Below, piece after piece: positions 8,958 to 17,149 of a stretch of 64,000 nucleotides of DNA. Within the stretch, counting starts at the first letter, position 1. Every line of letters begins with the position of its first letter. This stretch comes from Yoonia sp035117555. GTDB taxonomy: Bacteria; Pseudomonadota; Alphaproteobacteria; Rhodobacterales; Rhodobacteraceae. The stretch covers positions 62,001 through 126,000 of the forward strand of contig NZ_JAYKPK010000003.1 of NCBI RefSeq assembly GCF_035117555.1. The letters are read 5' to 3'. A program made the translations under genes and the position numbers. The notes under the pieces were generated by a model, which ran no database searches, had not been told where the DNA came from, and saw only the letters and a program-made list of their open reading frames with translations.

Positions 8958-9781
8958 GTGATGCTGCCCTTGTGGCCCAATCCCTGACCGCAGGTTACGC
9001 CGATTCTATCGTGCTGTCGGATCTGAACCTGAGCGTGCCGCGCGGCCAGATCACCGCGATTGTCGGGGCCAATGCCTGCGGCAAATCCACCTTGCTGCGC
9101 ACGATGTCGCGGCTTTTGGTGCCCAGCGGTGGGCAGATGCTGCTGGATGGGGCGCAGATCCACAAGATGCCGCCGCGCGCGCTGGCGCAACGGTTGGGTC
9201 TGTTGCCGCAACAGCCGGTTGCGCCCGATGGCATCACCGTGGCCGATCTGGTCAGCCGCGGCCGCCACCCGCATCACGGCCTGCTGTCGCGCTGGACCCC
9301 TGCCGATGACAGCGCCGTTGCGCAGGCGCTGGCCGCGACCGGCACGACGGACCTTGCCGATCGCGATGTCGATGCCTTGTCCGGCGGTCAGCGGCAAAGG
9401 GTCTGGATCGCCATGGCTTTGGCGCAGCAGACCGATGTGCTGCTGCTGGATGAGCCGACGACATTCCTTGATATCGCGCATCAGATCGAGGTGCTGGATC
9501 TGTTGATCGATCTGAACAAGGCCGCAGGCACGACCATCGTCATGGTGCTGCATGATCTGAACCTCGCGGCACGCTATGCCGATCACATCATCGCGCTGGC
9601 GGGCGGAAAGCTGCATGCCGCAGGCCCGCCGGATCAGGTGTTGACCACCACCATGGTGCGGGCGGTCTTTGGACTTGCTTGCAGCATCATGATCGATCCC
9701 GCCTCTGGCCGCCCGATGATGCTGCCGCACAGCCGCCATGACCCCCAGCCGCCAATCACAACAAGGACCGACATAAGATGA
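8954..9781 (+). CDS. Siderophore ABC transporter ATP-binding protein
   Basis: A 275-residue FepC/FhuC-type ATPase. Walker A is GANACGKST (residues about 37-45), with Ala-Cys where Gly-Ser/Cys is common. The signature is LSGGQRQRVWIAMALAQ, Walker B LLLDEPTTFLD, and the switch His lies in MVLHDLNLAARYAD. All catalytic residues are present. It energises the two permeases upstream, and its start overlaps their operon by 4 bases. Its stop overlaps the exbB-like start, tying the ABC system to the TonB energiser in one transcript. Confidence 0.93.
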   Translation: MSDAALVAQSLTAGYADSIVLSDLNLSVPRGQITAIVGANACGKSTLLRTMSRLLVPSGGQMLLDGAQIHKMPPRALAQRLGLLPQQPVAPDGITVADLVSRGRHPHHGLLSRWTPADDSAVAQALAATGTTDLADRDVDALSGGQRQRVWIAMALAQQTDVLLLDEPTTFLDIAHQIEVLDLLIDLNKAAGTTIVMVLHDLNLAARYADHIIALAGGKLHAAGPPDQVLTTTMVRAVFGLACSIMIDPASGRPMMLPHSRHDPQPPITTRTDIR

Positions 9782-10440
9782 CATTTTTCGCACAGATGAC
9801 AGCGCAAGTGCAGGCGCTGATGGCGCTTGGCGGGATCGCGATTGTGGTGATCGCCGCCTTGTCGGTGGTCACACTCGGCATCATCCTATGGAAGGTGTAT
9901 AGCCTGCTGCGGTTGGGTGCATGGGCCGGTGGCCGCACCCGCCGTGCTGTCGCGCTGTGGCAGGCCGGAGAGATTGCGCAAGCCTTTGCGCAGATTGCGC
10001 CATCGCACTCCTTGCGCGCACAGGTCGCACAGGCGGCGATGCACGGGTGCCGCGACCGACAGGATGATGAGGCCGCCGCGCGCGAAGAAACCGCCCGCGT
10101 TGCCCGCGCCGCTTTGGAACAGGCGCGCAGCGGGCTGCGGTCGCTGGAACTGATCGCGACGATTGCGCCTTTGCTCGGCCTGCTTGGCACGGTGCTGGGC
10201 ATGATCGGCGCGTTTCAGGCGCTGCAACAGACCGGCGTGCGCGCTGACCCTGCCGCCCTTGCCGGTGGGATCTGGGAGGCTTTGCTGACCACCGCCGCAG
10301 GCATGGCGGTGGCGATCCCGGCCTCGGTCGCGCTGACATGGTTTGAAAGCGTGAATGACCGGCTGCGGTTTGACATGGAAGATGCGGCGACCCGGATATT
10401 TCTGGCGCGTCCTGCCGCCGATCAGCCGCTGGCCGCCTGA
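9778..10440 (+). CDS. exbB: ExbB-like proton channel protein (MotA/TolQ/ExbB family)
   Basis: A 220-residue inner-membrane protein with three hydrophobic segments (near residues 13-38, 125-148 and 162-185). The conserved block IATIAPLLGLLGTVLGMIGAFQALQQTG is diagnostic for the TolQ/ExbB family. ExbB with ExbD uses the proton gradient to drive TonB. It follows the ABC ATPase with a 4-base overlap and directly abuts the exbD-like gene, so the energiser is dedicated to this siderophore locus. Confidence 0.88.
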   Translation: MTFFAQMTAQVQALMALGGIAIVVIAALSVVTLGIILWKVYSLLRLGAWAGGRTRRAVALWQAGEIAQAFAQIAPSHSLRAQVAQAAMHGCRDRQDDEAAAREETARVARAALEQARSGLRSLELIATIAPLLGLLGTVLGMIGAFQALQQTGVRADPAALAGGIWEALLTTAAGMAVAIPASVALTWFESVNDRLRFDMEDAATRIFLARPAADQPLAA

Positions 10441-10824
10441 ATGTTCACCTTCGACGCCCCAAGGCCAAGGCGCAAGCCCAGCCTGACACCGATGATCGAT
10501 GTGGTGTTTCTGCTGCTCGTGTTTTTCATGCTGGCGGCGCGGTTCGGCCTTGATACGACGCTGCCGCTGGTCGCCGCAGGCGGTGGCGCGGAGTATAGCG
10601 GCCCCCCTCGGTTGGTAGATGTCGCCACCGATGGGCTGGCGTTGAACGGCGTGTCCGTGACGCCCGATGTGCTGCATGCGCGGCTGGCTGATATGACGCA
10701 ATCCCCGGGTGATATGATCGTGCTGCGGCCAGCGGCCGCCACCGATCTGCAACGTGTGGTCGATGTGATGCTGGCGCTGCATGCGGCGGGCTTCACCCGT
10801 GTCGTGATGGTGGAGGCACCATGA
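10441..10824 (+). CDS. exbD: ExbD-like energy transducer (first copy)
   Basis: A 127-residue single-span protein. The short basic N-terminus and SLTPMIDVVFLLLVFFMLAARF contain the essential membrane Asp typical of ExbD/TolR (PMIDV). The remainder is a small periplasmic domain. It begins immediately after the exbB stop, and its own stop overlaps the second exbD-like start. Two unlike ExbD proteins beside one ExbB occur in several proteobacterial TonB loci. Confidence 0.87.
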   Translation: MFTFDAPRPRRKPSLTPMIDVVFLLLVFFMLAARFGLDTTLPLVAAGGGAEYSGPPRLVDVATDGLALNGVSVTPDVLHARLADMTQSPGDMIVLRPAAATDLQRVVDVMLALHAAGFTRVVMVEAP

Positions 10825-11204
10825 CGTTCGACATGCCCGCCCGCCGCACACCGCCCGAAAGCATCGTGCCGATGATCAATGTGGTGTTTTTGCTGTTGAT
10901 CTTCTTCCTGATGACCGCCCAGATCACCCCGCCCGACCCCGTTGAGGTGACGCCGCCTGTCGCCGCAGTGGAAGACCCCGCAGCGGGGGAATTGACGTTG
11001 TTCATCGGTGCTGATGGCTATGCCGCCTATGACGATGCGCGCGGCGATGCCGCGGTGCAGGCGGTTCTGGCGCAGGCCGCAAATCAGCCCGCGCTGATCA
11101 TCAAGGCTGATGCGGGCGCACCGGCAACGGCTGTTGCCGCTTTGCTACCAAAGCTGGCTGCTGGTGGCTTTGCCGATGTCGCACTGGTCACGGGTGCGCC
11201 ATGA
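10821..11204 (+). CDS. ExbD-like energy transducer (second copy)
   Basis: A 127-residue single-span protein with SIVPMINVVFLLLIFFLMTAQ. The position of the catalytic membrane Asp of ExbD (PMIDV in the neighbour) is Asn here (PMINV). If the alignment is right this copy cannot carry protons at that site and may be structural, as in heteromeric ExbD assemblies. It overlaps exbD by 4 bases and tonB by 4 bases. Confidence 0.85.
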   Translation: MTFDMPARRTPPESIVPMINVVFLLLIFFLMTAQITPPDPVEVTPPVAAVEDPAAGELTLFIGADGYAAYDDARGDAAVQAVLAQAANQPALIIKADAGAPATAVAALLPKLAAGGFADVALVTGAP

Positions 11205-12040
11205 GACGCGGCATTGAAATCACCGGTTTCGGTCTGGTGGCGCTCGGCTTGCATCTGGCAGCGCTGGCGGTGTTTCAGGCGCAGCCCGAGGCTGGCGCTG
11301 CCGCCAGTGGCGCAGGTGGTGACGCGATGATCACGCTGCAAGCGGCGGATGGCAGCCTGGCCGAGATGATCGCCGATTGGGAACGCCCGCCAGAGGTGGC
11401 GACCGCACCCCCACCGCCGATGCCAGCGCCACCACCGGTCGAGACTGCCCCACCGCCGCCTGTCACAGCGGCCCCGGCATCGCCGCAGATGCCAGAAATG
11501 CCGCAAATGGCCATGCCGGACAATACAGCGCCAGCGCTGCCGATGGTCAGCGATCCGCCGCCCCTGCCGCCACAGCTGGCAGAGGTGCCGCCGCCAACTG
11601 CTGTCCGTCCGGTGGCGCGCCCGGACAGACCGACTGCGCCCGAACGCCCGGCCGCGCCGCCGCAACAGGCCAGCGTGGCACAGCGCGCGGCAGGGCAGGG
11701 CGGCGGCAGCGCTGCGGGCAATGCGGAAACGGCTGCGGCTGCTGCCGCTGCCCGGTCCAGCCTGATGGCCGAATGGGGCGGCACGATCCGCGCGCAGATC
11801 GAGCGGCGCAAATCCTATCCCCGCGCGGCGGGCAGTGCCGCTGGCACTGTGCAGGTCGCGATCCGTGTCGGTGCCGATGGCGGGTTGCAGGCTTTGGGGC
11901 TTGCGCAATCTTCGGGCAATGCCGCCCTTGATGCCGCCGCGATCGAGGCCGTGCAGCGCGCCGGGCGCTTCCCCGCCGCACCGACAGCCCTTGGCAGCGG
12001 GGCGCATGATTTCACCCTGCCGATGGCCTTCAGCCGTTAG
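11201..12040 (+). CDS. tonB: TonB family energy transducer
   Basis: A 279-residue protein. One N-terminal membrane helix (residues about 5-28) leads to a very Pro/Ala-rich periplasmic linker (residues about 65-165). The C-terminal TonB domain contains IERRKSYPRAA, GTVQVAIRVGADGGLQALGLAQSSGNAALDAAAIEAVQRA and a final FPAAP block. The family YP motif is present. It links the ExbB/ExbD motor to the receptor at the head of the operon. The gene ends convergently with the siderophore-interacting protein gene, overlapping by 4 bases. Confidence 0.9.
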   Translation: MRRGIEITGFGLVALGLHLAALAVFQAQPEAGAAASGAGGDAMITLQAADGSLAEMIADWERPPEVATAPPPPMPAPPPVETAPPPPVTAAPASPQMPEMPQMAMPDNTAPALPMVSDPPPLPPQLAEVPPPTAVRPVARPDRPTAPERPAAPPQQASVAQRAAGQGGGSAAGNAETAAAAAAARSSLMAEWGGTIRAQIERRKSYPRAAGSAAGTVQVAIRVGADGGLQALGLAQSSGNAALDAAAIEAVQRAGRFPAAPTALGSGAHDFTLPMAFSR

Positions 12041-13086
12041 CGGGTCCAGTAATAGCAGATATAGCTTCTGTCGCGGGTCAGGCCGAGCGTCGCGAAATGC
12101 GCCTTGGCCTGCCGGATCATCGCCTGTTCGGCAGCGATCCAGACAAACGTGTCAGGCGACAGCCGGTCAATGCGTGACAGTGCCGGCCACAGACCATTGC
12201 CATCCTGCCGCAGCACCCACTCCAGCGTCACGCCAGCGGGACGTGCAAGATCGGTGATCTCGGCCTTGTCGCCGACCTCGATCAGCGCGCGACCCCGGCA
12301 GGTGGGGCTCGCTTGGGCAAGGATCCGGCGGATCGCGGGCAGGGCGGTTTCATCACCGGCGATCAGCAGATCCTGGGTGACCGGAAAATCGCCGCTGCCC
12401 GGCCCGGTCAGCCCGATGACAGCGCCGGGTTGCGCATTCTGGGCCCAGTCACCGGCACGGCCACCTGCATGCAGATAGATGTCGAAACTGAATTGCCCGG
12501 CAGCGGGATCAAGCGTTACGAAAGTATAGGACGCCCGGTGCAAAGCATCCGCGCCGCTGGGCCAGATCGTGCGGTTGCTGTCATTGATCTGCGGCCAGAC
12601 CGGCGCGCGGCCGTCAGGCGGCAAGAGCAGCGAAAAATGCATGCCGCCAGTGGTCAGCGCCGCAACACTGTCGCAGGCCATATGCACCCGCAGCATATTG
12701 GCCGAGATCATTTCCGTGCCGCGCAGCCGGGCGAGGTGGAAATTCGGGGGCCGGTGCAGCTTTGGCGCATCGCTCTGCCAGATCAGCGCGGCGCTGATGT
12801 CCGGCATGATGCAGTCGAAAAGCGTGATCACAATTTCCCGCGCCTGATGCAGGGTCAGCGCATCGGGCGCGGTCACATGTGCGTCCAGACGCCCCAGCGT
12901 TACGCGGATCACGGCATCGGCCGGGCCGCGCGACAGATACAATGCGTCCTGCTGCCGGTGATACGGCAAATCCCAAGCGGTGACCTGCACCTGCAATTTG
13001 TCCAGCAGATCATCTGGCAGGGGGCCGTCATGCTGCGTTGTCGTCTGGACAGCAGGCGTCAACGTGGCGTGGTTTTGCAAACTCAT
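12037..13086 (-). CDS. Siderophore-interacting protein (ferric-siderophore reductase) with N-terminal DUF2218-like domain
   Basis: A 349-residue flavoprotein of the SIP/ViuB family. The FAD-binding part opens near residue 120 with RPPNFHLARLRGTEMISANMLRVHM. The nucleotide-binding part carries LIAGDETALPAIRRIL (the GDETALPA motif is diagnostic), and the C-terminal VWIAAEQAMIRQAKAHF is also typical. Residues about 25-105 resemble DUF2218, sometimes fused to SIP in alphaproteobacteria. It should release iron from imported ferric siderophore in the cytosol. Its start overlaps the end of the upstream ABC exporter gene by 4 bases (operon), and its end overlaps tonB convergently. Confidence 0.88.
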   Translation of the reverse strand: MSLQNHATLTPAVQTTTQHDGPLPDDLLDKLQVQVTAWDLPYHRQQDALYLSRGPADAVIRVTLGRLDAHVTAPDALTLHQAREIVITLFDCIMPDISAALIWQSDAPKLHRPPNFHLARLRGTEMISANMLRVHMACDSVAALTTGGMHFSLLLPPDGRAPVWPQINDSNRTIWPSGADALHRASYTFVTLDPAAGQFSFDIYLHAGGRAGDWAQNAQPGAVIGLTGPGSGDFPVTQDLLIAGDETALPAIRRILAQASPTCRGRALIEVGDKAEITDLARPAGVTLEWVLRQDGNGLWPALSRIDRLSPDTFVWIAAEQAMIRQAKAHFATLGLTRDRSYICYYWTR

Positions 13087-14828
13087 GCCGCATTCAGCCT
13101 TGTATAGGCGCCACCGCTTTGCAGCAGATCGTCGTGGCGTCCGATTTCAACAATGCGCCCGGCCTCCATCACGGCGATCCGGTCCGCGCCACGGATCGTG
13201 CCAAGGCGATGGGCGATCACCAGTGTCGTGCGGCCGATGGACAAAGCCTCCAACGCGGCCTGGATCTGGCGTTCGGTGGTGGTGTCGAGGGCGGAGGTCG
13301 CCTCGTCCAAGATCAGGATCGGCGGGTTTTTCAGGAAAGCGCGGGCAATCGCGACACGTTGTTTCTGCCCGCCCGACAAGGTCACACCGCGTTCGCCGAC
13401 GATGGTGTCTAGACCGGCAGGCAGGCCCGCGATCATGCTGGTCAGTTGTGCTTGTGCGGCGGCTTGCAGGATCTCATCCTCACGCGCATCCAGCCTTCCA
13501 TAGGCGATGTTTTCGCGCAGGGTGCCGCCGAACAGGAACACATCCTGACTGACGATACCCACCTGACGGCGCAGGCTGCGCAAGGTCATGTCGCGCACAT
13601 CGATCCCGTCGATGGTGATCCGCCCGGCCTGCGGATCGTAGAACCGTGGCACCAAAGCCAGCAGCGAAGTTTTGCCCGCGCCCGAGGCCCCGACAAGGGC
13701 CAGCGTTTCGCCGGGCTGAATGTCGAGCGATATATCCGCCAAAACCGGCTGGCCGGGGCCGTAGGAAAAGGTGACATCCTCAAACCGGATCGCGCCTTTC
13801 AGCGCGGGGGCGTCATGGGCACCGGGATGGTCGGCGACGTCAGGCGCGGTTGCCAGCAATTCCTGATACCGGCGGAACCCGGCGATGCCACGGGGGTAAA
13901 GCTCGATCACCGCAGCGATCTTGTCAATCGGGCGGAAGAACACGCCAACCAGCAGCAGAAAGGCGACAAAGCCGCCGGTCGTCAATTCGCCGCGAAGCAC
14001 AAAGAGCGCACCCGCGACCATGACGACGATCTGGATCATCCGCATGCCCATGTAATTGAGCGAGGCCGAAGCCGCCATGGTCCGATAGGCCAAAAGCTTG
14101 GTCGCGCGGTAGCGGGCGTTGTCCTGCGCAAACAGCGCCTTTTCATGTTCTTCATTGGCAAAGGCCTGCACGACGCGGATGCCGCCGACATTTTCTTCCA
14201 GCCGCACGTTGAAATCGGCGACACGGGCATAGATCGCCTGCCAAGCAGCGGTCATACGGCCACCAAAGACCGTGACGATAATCACGCTCGCTGGCACGAT
14301 GGCGGCCGTGATCAGCGCCAGATTGGTATTGATCGTCATCATCAACGCGAAGGCCCCGACGAATGTCATCACCGCGATGAACAGATCCTCTGGCCCGTGA
14401 TGCGCGACTTCGCCGATTTCTTCCAGATCGCGGGTGACGCGGGCGACCAGCTTGCCGGTGCGGACCTTGTCGAAATAGGAAAACGACAGCCGTTGCAGAT
14501 GGGCAAAGGCCTTGCGGCGCATTTCCGTCTCGATATTGATGCCCAGCTTGTGGCCCCAATAGATCACGATGGCCATCAGCCCGGTATTGACCAGATAGAC
14601 CGCCAGCAGCCCGATGGATACGAGCACCGTCAGCCATAGATCGCCACGGGGCAGCAGCACGTCGATGAATCCTTTGATCGCCAGCGGAAAGGCCAGTTCC
14701 AACAGGCCCGACAGGACGGCACAGCCGAAGTCGAGCCAGAACAGACCGGCATAGGGGCGGTAATAGGCGTAGAAATTGCGCAGCATGATGTCTTTCGCGT
14801 TCCGGTCAGCGTGCGTCCGGCGCGCCAT
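13083..14828 (-). CDS. ABC exporter half-transporter (fused membrane and ATPase domains)
   Basis: A 581-residue type-IV exporter. Residues about 20-310 hold six membrane segments. The ATPase follows with Walker A GASGAGKTS, signature LSGGQKQRVAIARAFLKNP, Walker B LILDEATSALD and the switch His in VIAHRLGTI. It would work as a homodimer. Co-transcription with a siderophore reductase and adjacency to an import locus suggest export, or inner-membrane import, of a siderophore. Lipid or drug export cannot be excluded. An alternative start at 14786 (MLRNFYAYYRPY) is possible; neither has a good ribosome site. Confidence 0.85.
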   Translation of the reverse strand: MARRTHADRNAKDIMLRNFYAYYRPYAGLFWLDFGCAVLSGLLELAFPLAIKGFIDVLLPRGDLWLTVLVSIGLLAVYLVNTGLMAIVIYWGHKLGINIETEMRRKAFAHLQRLSFSYFDKVRTGKLVARVTRDLEEIGEVAHHGPEDLFIAVMTFVGAFALMMTINTNLALITAAIVPASVIIVTVFGGRMTAAWQAIYARVADFNVRLEENVGGIRVVQAFANEEHEKALFAQDNARYRATKLLAYRTMAASASLNYMGMRMIQIVVMVAGALFVLRGELTTGGFVAFLLLVGVFFRPIDKIAAVIELYPRGIAGFRRYQELLATAPDVADHPGAHDAPALKGAIRFEDVTFSYGPGQPVLADISLDIQPGETLALVGASGAGKTSLLALVPRFYDPQAGRITIDGIDVRDMTLRSLRRQVGIVSQDVFLFGGTLRENIAYGRLDAREDEILQAAAQAQLTSMIAGLPAGLDTIVGERGVTLSGGQKQRVAIARAFLKNPPILILDEATSALDTTTERQIQAALEALSIGRTTLVIAHRLGTIRGADRIAVMEAGRIVEIGRHDDLLQSGGAYTRLNAA

Positions 14829-15053
14829 TTGATGCCATACTACTTTTGTCAGGAATAGATTGGCAAGCCCGGAACTGCCATGATGACGCCGCCAGAGGCA
14901 GCAGTCGTTCTGCTGTTATTTCTCCCGGGGCATGGGCCTGCGACGTGTTTGCCGTCGACTATCTGATGCGACATGCCCGGTGAAACTTTTGGTCGTGATG
15001 GTTCGTAACTCTTTCACAATGCGCCAACACCGGCGCCAAAGGGAGAGAATGAC

Positions 15054-16136
15054 ATGACACTTACCATCCGTGCGGCTTTGATGACCGCAACAATTCTTGC
15101 CGCCGCACCGGCCAATGCTCAGATGGCGGAAAATCCGATGGTTGGCGGCGCACCGATGCTGGCAGAGCGCAACATCATTGAAAACGCCGTGAATTCAGCG
15201 GATCACACGACATTGGTAGCGGCTGTTCAGGCCGCCGGTCTGGTGGATACGTTGCAAACCGATGGCCCGTTCACTGTCTTTGCACCTGTGAATGCTGCAT
15301 TCGCTGCCTTGCCTGCTGGCACAGTGGAAACATTGCTGATGCCAGAGAATATCGATGCCCTGACAGAGGTTCTGACCTGCCATGTCCTTGGCGCGAATGC
15401 CACGTCTGATATCATCTCTGGCATGATCGCCGATGGCGATGGTGTGCATATGGTCGAGACCTTGGGTGGATGCGTGCTTGAAGTGCGCGCCGCCAACGGG
15501 ATGATTACCCTCACCGATGAAACCGGCGGCACTGCGACTGTCACCATTGCCGATGTGATGCAGTCAAACGGTGTGATCCATGTCATCGACAGTGTATTGC
15601 TGCCGGGTGCTGACGAGGCGCCGATGGAAACCGGCATGGCACCAAGCGCCAATCCGATGGTCGGCGGCGCTGCGATGTTTGCGGATCGCAATATCGTCGA
15701 AAACGCCGTGAATTCAGCCGATCACACCACCTTGGTTGCCGCCGTTCAGGCCGCCGGTCTGGTCGACACCTTGCAGAGCGAAGGTCCGTTCACTGTCTTC
15801 GCACCAACCAATGCTGCTTTCGAAGCGCTGCCAGAAGGCACGGTCGAGACGCTGCTGATGGAAGAAAACCGCGACACGCTGACCAAAGTTCTGACCAGCC
15901 ATGTGGTCGCTGGCAATATCACGGCTGCAGATCTTGCAGCGCGTGCGCAGGCATCCTCTGATGGTTTCTACCATTTCAACACGGTATCGGGTGCGGCACT
16001 TTCCGCGCAGGTCGCCCCGTCAGGTGCTGTCTTTATCTTTGATGAAAACAGCAATGCCTACCGTGTCAGCATTGCGGATGTGATGCAGTCGAATGGTGTG
16101 ATCCATGTTGTCGATGGCGTGCTGCTTCCGCGCTGA
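15054..16136 (+). CDS. Secreted protein with two fasciclin (FAS1) domains
   Basis: A 360-residue protein with a signal peptide cleaved after about residue 22 (PANAQ). Two FAS1 domains follow (residues about 28-185 and 195-358). Both have the H1 box around FTVFAP and the H2 box GVIHVIDSVLLP / GVIHVVDGVLLP. The two halves are near copies over long stretches (NIIENAVNSADHTTLVAAVQ versus the same with one change). FAS1 proteins mediate adhesion or matrix contacts; this one is probably periplasmic or secreted. GAGAGAATGAC gives a good ribosome site. A terminator lies 72 bases downstream. Confidence 0.9.
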   Translation: MTLTIRAALMTATILAAAPANAQMAENPMVGGAPMLAERNIIENAVNSADHTTLVAAVQAAGLVDTLQTDGPFTVFAPVNAAFAALPAGTVETLLMPENIDALTEVLTCHVLGANATSDIISGMIADGDGVHMVETLGGCVLEVRAANGMITLTDETGGTATVTIADVMQSNGVIHVIDSVLLPGADEAPMETGMAPSANPMVGGAAMFADRNIVENAVNSADHTTLVAAVQAAGLVDTLQSEGPFTVFAPTNAAFEALPEGTVETLLMEENRDTLTKVLTSHVVAGNITAADLAARAQASSDGFYHFNTVSGAALSAQVAPSGAVFIFDENSNAYRVSIADVMQSNGVIHVVDGVLLPR

Positions 16137-16207
16137 TGATGCTCGGTGACAAGGCAGGCCTGTGACCCGCCTTGTCCCATACCTTACGACCTTCAGCAGC
16201 TATATCT

Positions 16208-16231
16208 GGCCGGCCCTCGGGCCGGTCTTTT
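16208..16231 (+). terminator. Rho-independent terminator after the fasciclin gene
   Basis: Perfect 7-base arms CCGGCCC and GGGCCGG (16210-16225) around a tight loop, followed by TCTTTT. It terminates the fasciclin transcript and isolates dusA. Confidence 0.75.
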
Positions 16232-16413
16232 CCGTCGATCCGCTGACTTGATGCGTGTTGCGCGGTCAACGCTGGACGAGTGGATGGACCTTCCTGCCAC
16301 AAGACTTTATAGACCTTGTTCGATAACCGATCGAGCTATCCTTGCATCGCTGCGAAGGATAGAACCTCGTAGATCGTTCTGTGCCACAGTTCCCGCCGGG
16401 AGTGAGAGAATCC

Positions 16414-16515
16414 ATGAAAACCAGTGATCTCCATCTCGGCAAAGCGTCCCGCCTGTCCGTTGCACCGATGATGGATTGGACGAACTCAATGATATGCATC
16501 AATAAAAACAAGTGA
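16414..16515 (+). pseudogene. Orphaned original 5' end of dusA, severed by prophage insertion
   Basis: A 33-codon open frame starting MKTSDLHLGKASRLSVAP and MMDWT, then running into phage DNA and stopping at 16513-16515. RLSVAPMMDWT is the same as residues 20-30 of the intact dusA at 54603. The host promoter and ribosome site (GAGAGAATCC before ATG) are still here, so a short peptide may be made. This is the attL half of the target gene. Confidence 0.9.
16461..16481 (+). other. attL (left attachment site inside dusA codons)
   Basis: Aligns with 54671-54691. Both share GCACC, then ATGATGGA (16468-16475), then TGGAC, separated by single mismatches. The identical 8-base run ATGATGGA is the most likely crossover region, encoding Met-Met-Asp/Trp of the dusA active-site start. 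Confidence 0.8.
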
Positions 16516-16524
16516 AATCGTATC

Positions 16525-16558
16525 GGTACGACAAGCCGTGTCGGACAAATGTCGGACT
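16525..16558 (+). other. Integrase arm-type repeats at left end
   Basis: Three related 9-mers: GGTACGACA (16525-16533), TGTCGGACA (16539-16547) and TGTCGGACT (16550-16558). Close matches recur beside the integrase start at the other end (54510-54549). Repeats at both ends of an element are expected for tyrosine-integrase arm sites. Confidence 0.6.
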
Positions 16559-16571
16559 GACGGAGTGAGCA

Positions 16572-16859
16572 ATGGACGCTGATCTCAAAATGCTATTCAG
16601 CAGCGCAGTAGGCGGTAGCGATGTCGCCGCCCGGTGGTCTGCAATTGATCAGTTGATGATGCTCTCAAAAGTAAGACCTGACATTGTCACGGATGTGACA
16701 GCGTGCGTTCTTATGTTCATGTTGCTTTCAGATGATGAAAATCAAAGCGGATCCACAGAGTTCTATCCGCATCTTCAAGCAGCAGAAAATAGCAAGTCGA
16801 TACCCACTGGGGTCATCATGGATATTGAGAGACTGCGCGAAAAGATCAGGACGACATAG
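16572..16859 (+). CDS. Hypothetical prophage protein
   Basis: A 95-residue acidic/neutral protein, mostly helical by eye, with a hydrophobic stretch (VTACVLMFMLL) in the middle. I do not recognise the family. GGAGTGAGCA lies just before the ATG, a good ribosome site. Its 3' end overlaps the PrtN-like gene on the other strand by 14 bases. It is the first phage gene inside attL. Confidence 0.55.
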   Translation: MDADLKMLFSSAVGGSDVAARWSAIDQLMMLSKVRPDIVTDVTACVLMFMLLSDDENQSGSTEFYPHLQAAENSKSIPTGVIMDIERLREKIRTT

Positions 16860-17106
16860 CTTCCATCTCCCGCTTAGCCGCGGCCCGGCGCGCGTCGATC
16901 CATTCTGCGAGATCTGAGATGTGAACGCCCTTCGCTGACTTCTGGCTGTGTTCGATGCGAACAACGGGAATCTTGATCTCACCCCGCGCGATTTTCACCA
17001 GAAATTTTTCAGGCTGCAGGTGTGAAAAAAAATCCCGACACACTTCGTCGAGCGGGATGATCGCCCGGCCATTATATTGAGCCATCAGGAGAAAAATTGT
17101 GTTCAT
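16846..17106 (-). CDS. PrtN-like regulator (pyocin activator family)
   Basis: An 86-residue protein beginning MNTIFLLMAQYNGRAIIPLDEVCRDFF and continuing HLQPEKFLVKIARGEIKIPVVRIE...KGVHISDLAEWIDARRAAA. This closely follows the pyocin activator PrtN family: a winged-helix-like DNA-binding unit. The longer upstream frame is rejected because family similarity starts at this Met. In Pseudomonas PrtN switches on pyocin genes after DNA damage. Here, next to attL, it could instead aid excision or activate late genes. No clear ribosome site; the start overlaps a divergent promoter region of the ATPase gene. Confidence 0.8.
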   Translation of the reverse strand: MNTIFLLMAQYNGRAIIPLDEVCRDFFSHLQPEKFLVKIARGEIKIPVVRIEHSQKSAKGVHISDLAEWIDARRAAAKREMEAMSS

Positions 17107-17149
17107 GTTGAAAACATATAGATTTAACTCGCAGAAATCAACAAAAAAG

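Noticed and set aside
13446..14639. 397-codon plus-strand open frame opposite the ABC exporter gene
   Set aside because: It is the antisense shadow of a GC-rich gene; low-complexity His/Asp/Gln-rich protein with no fold-like pattern.
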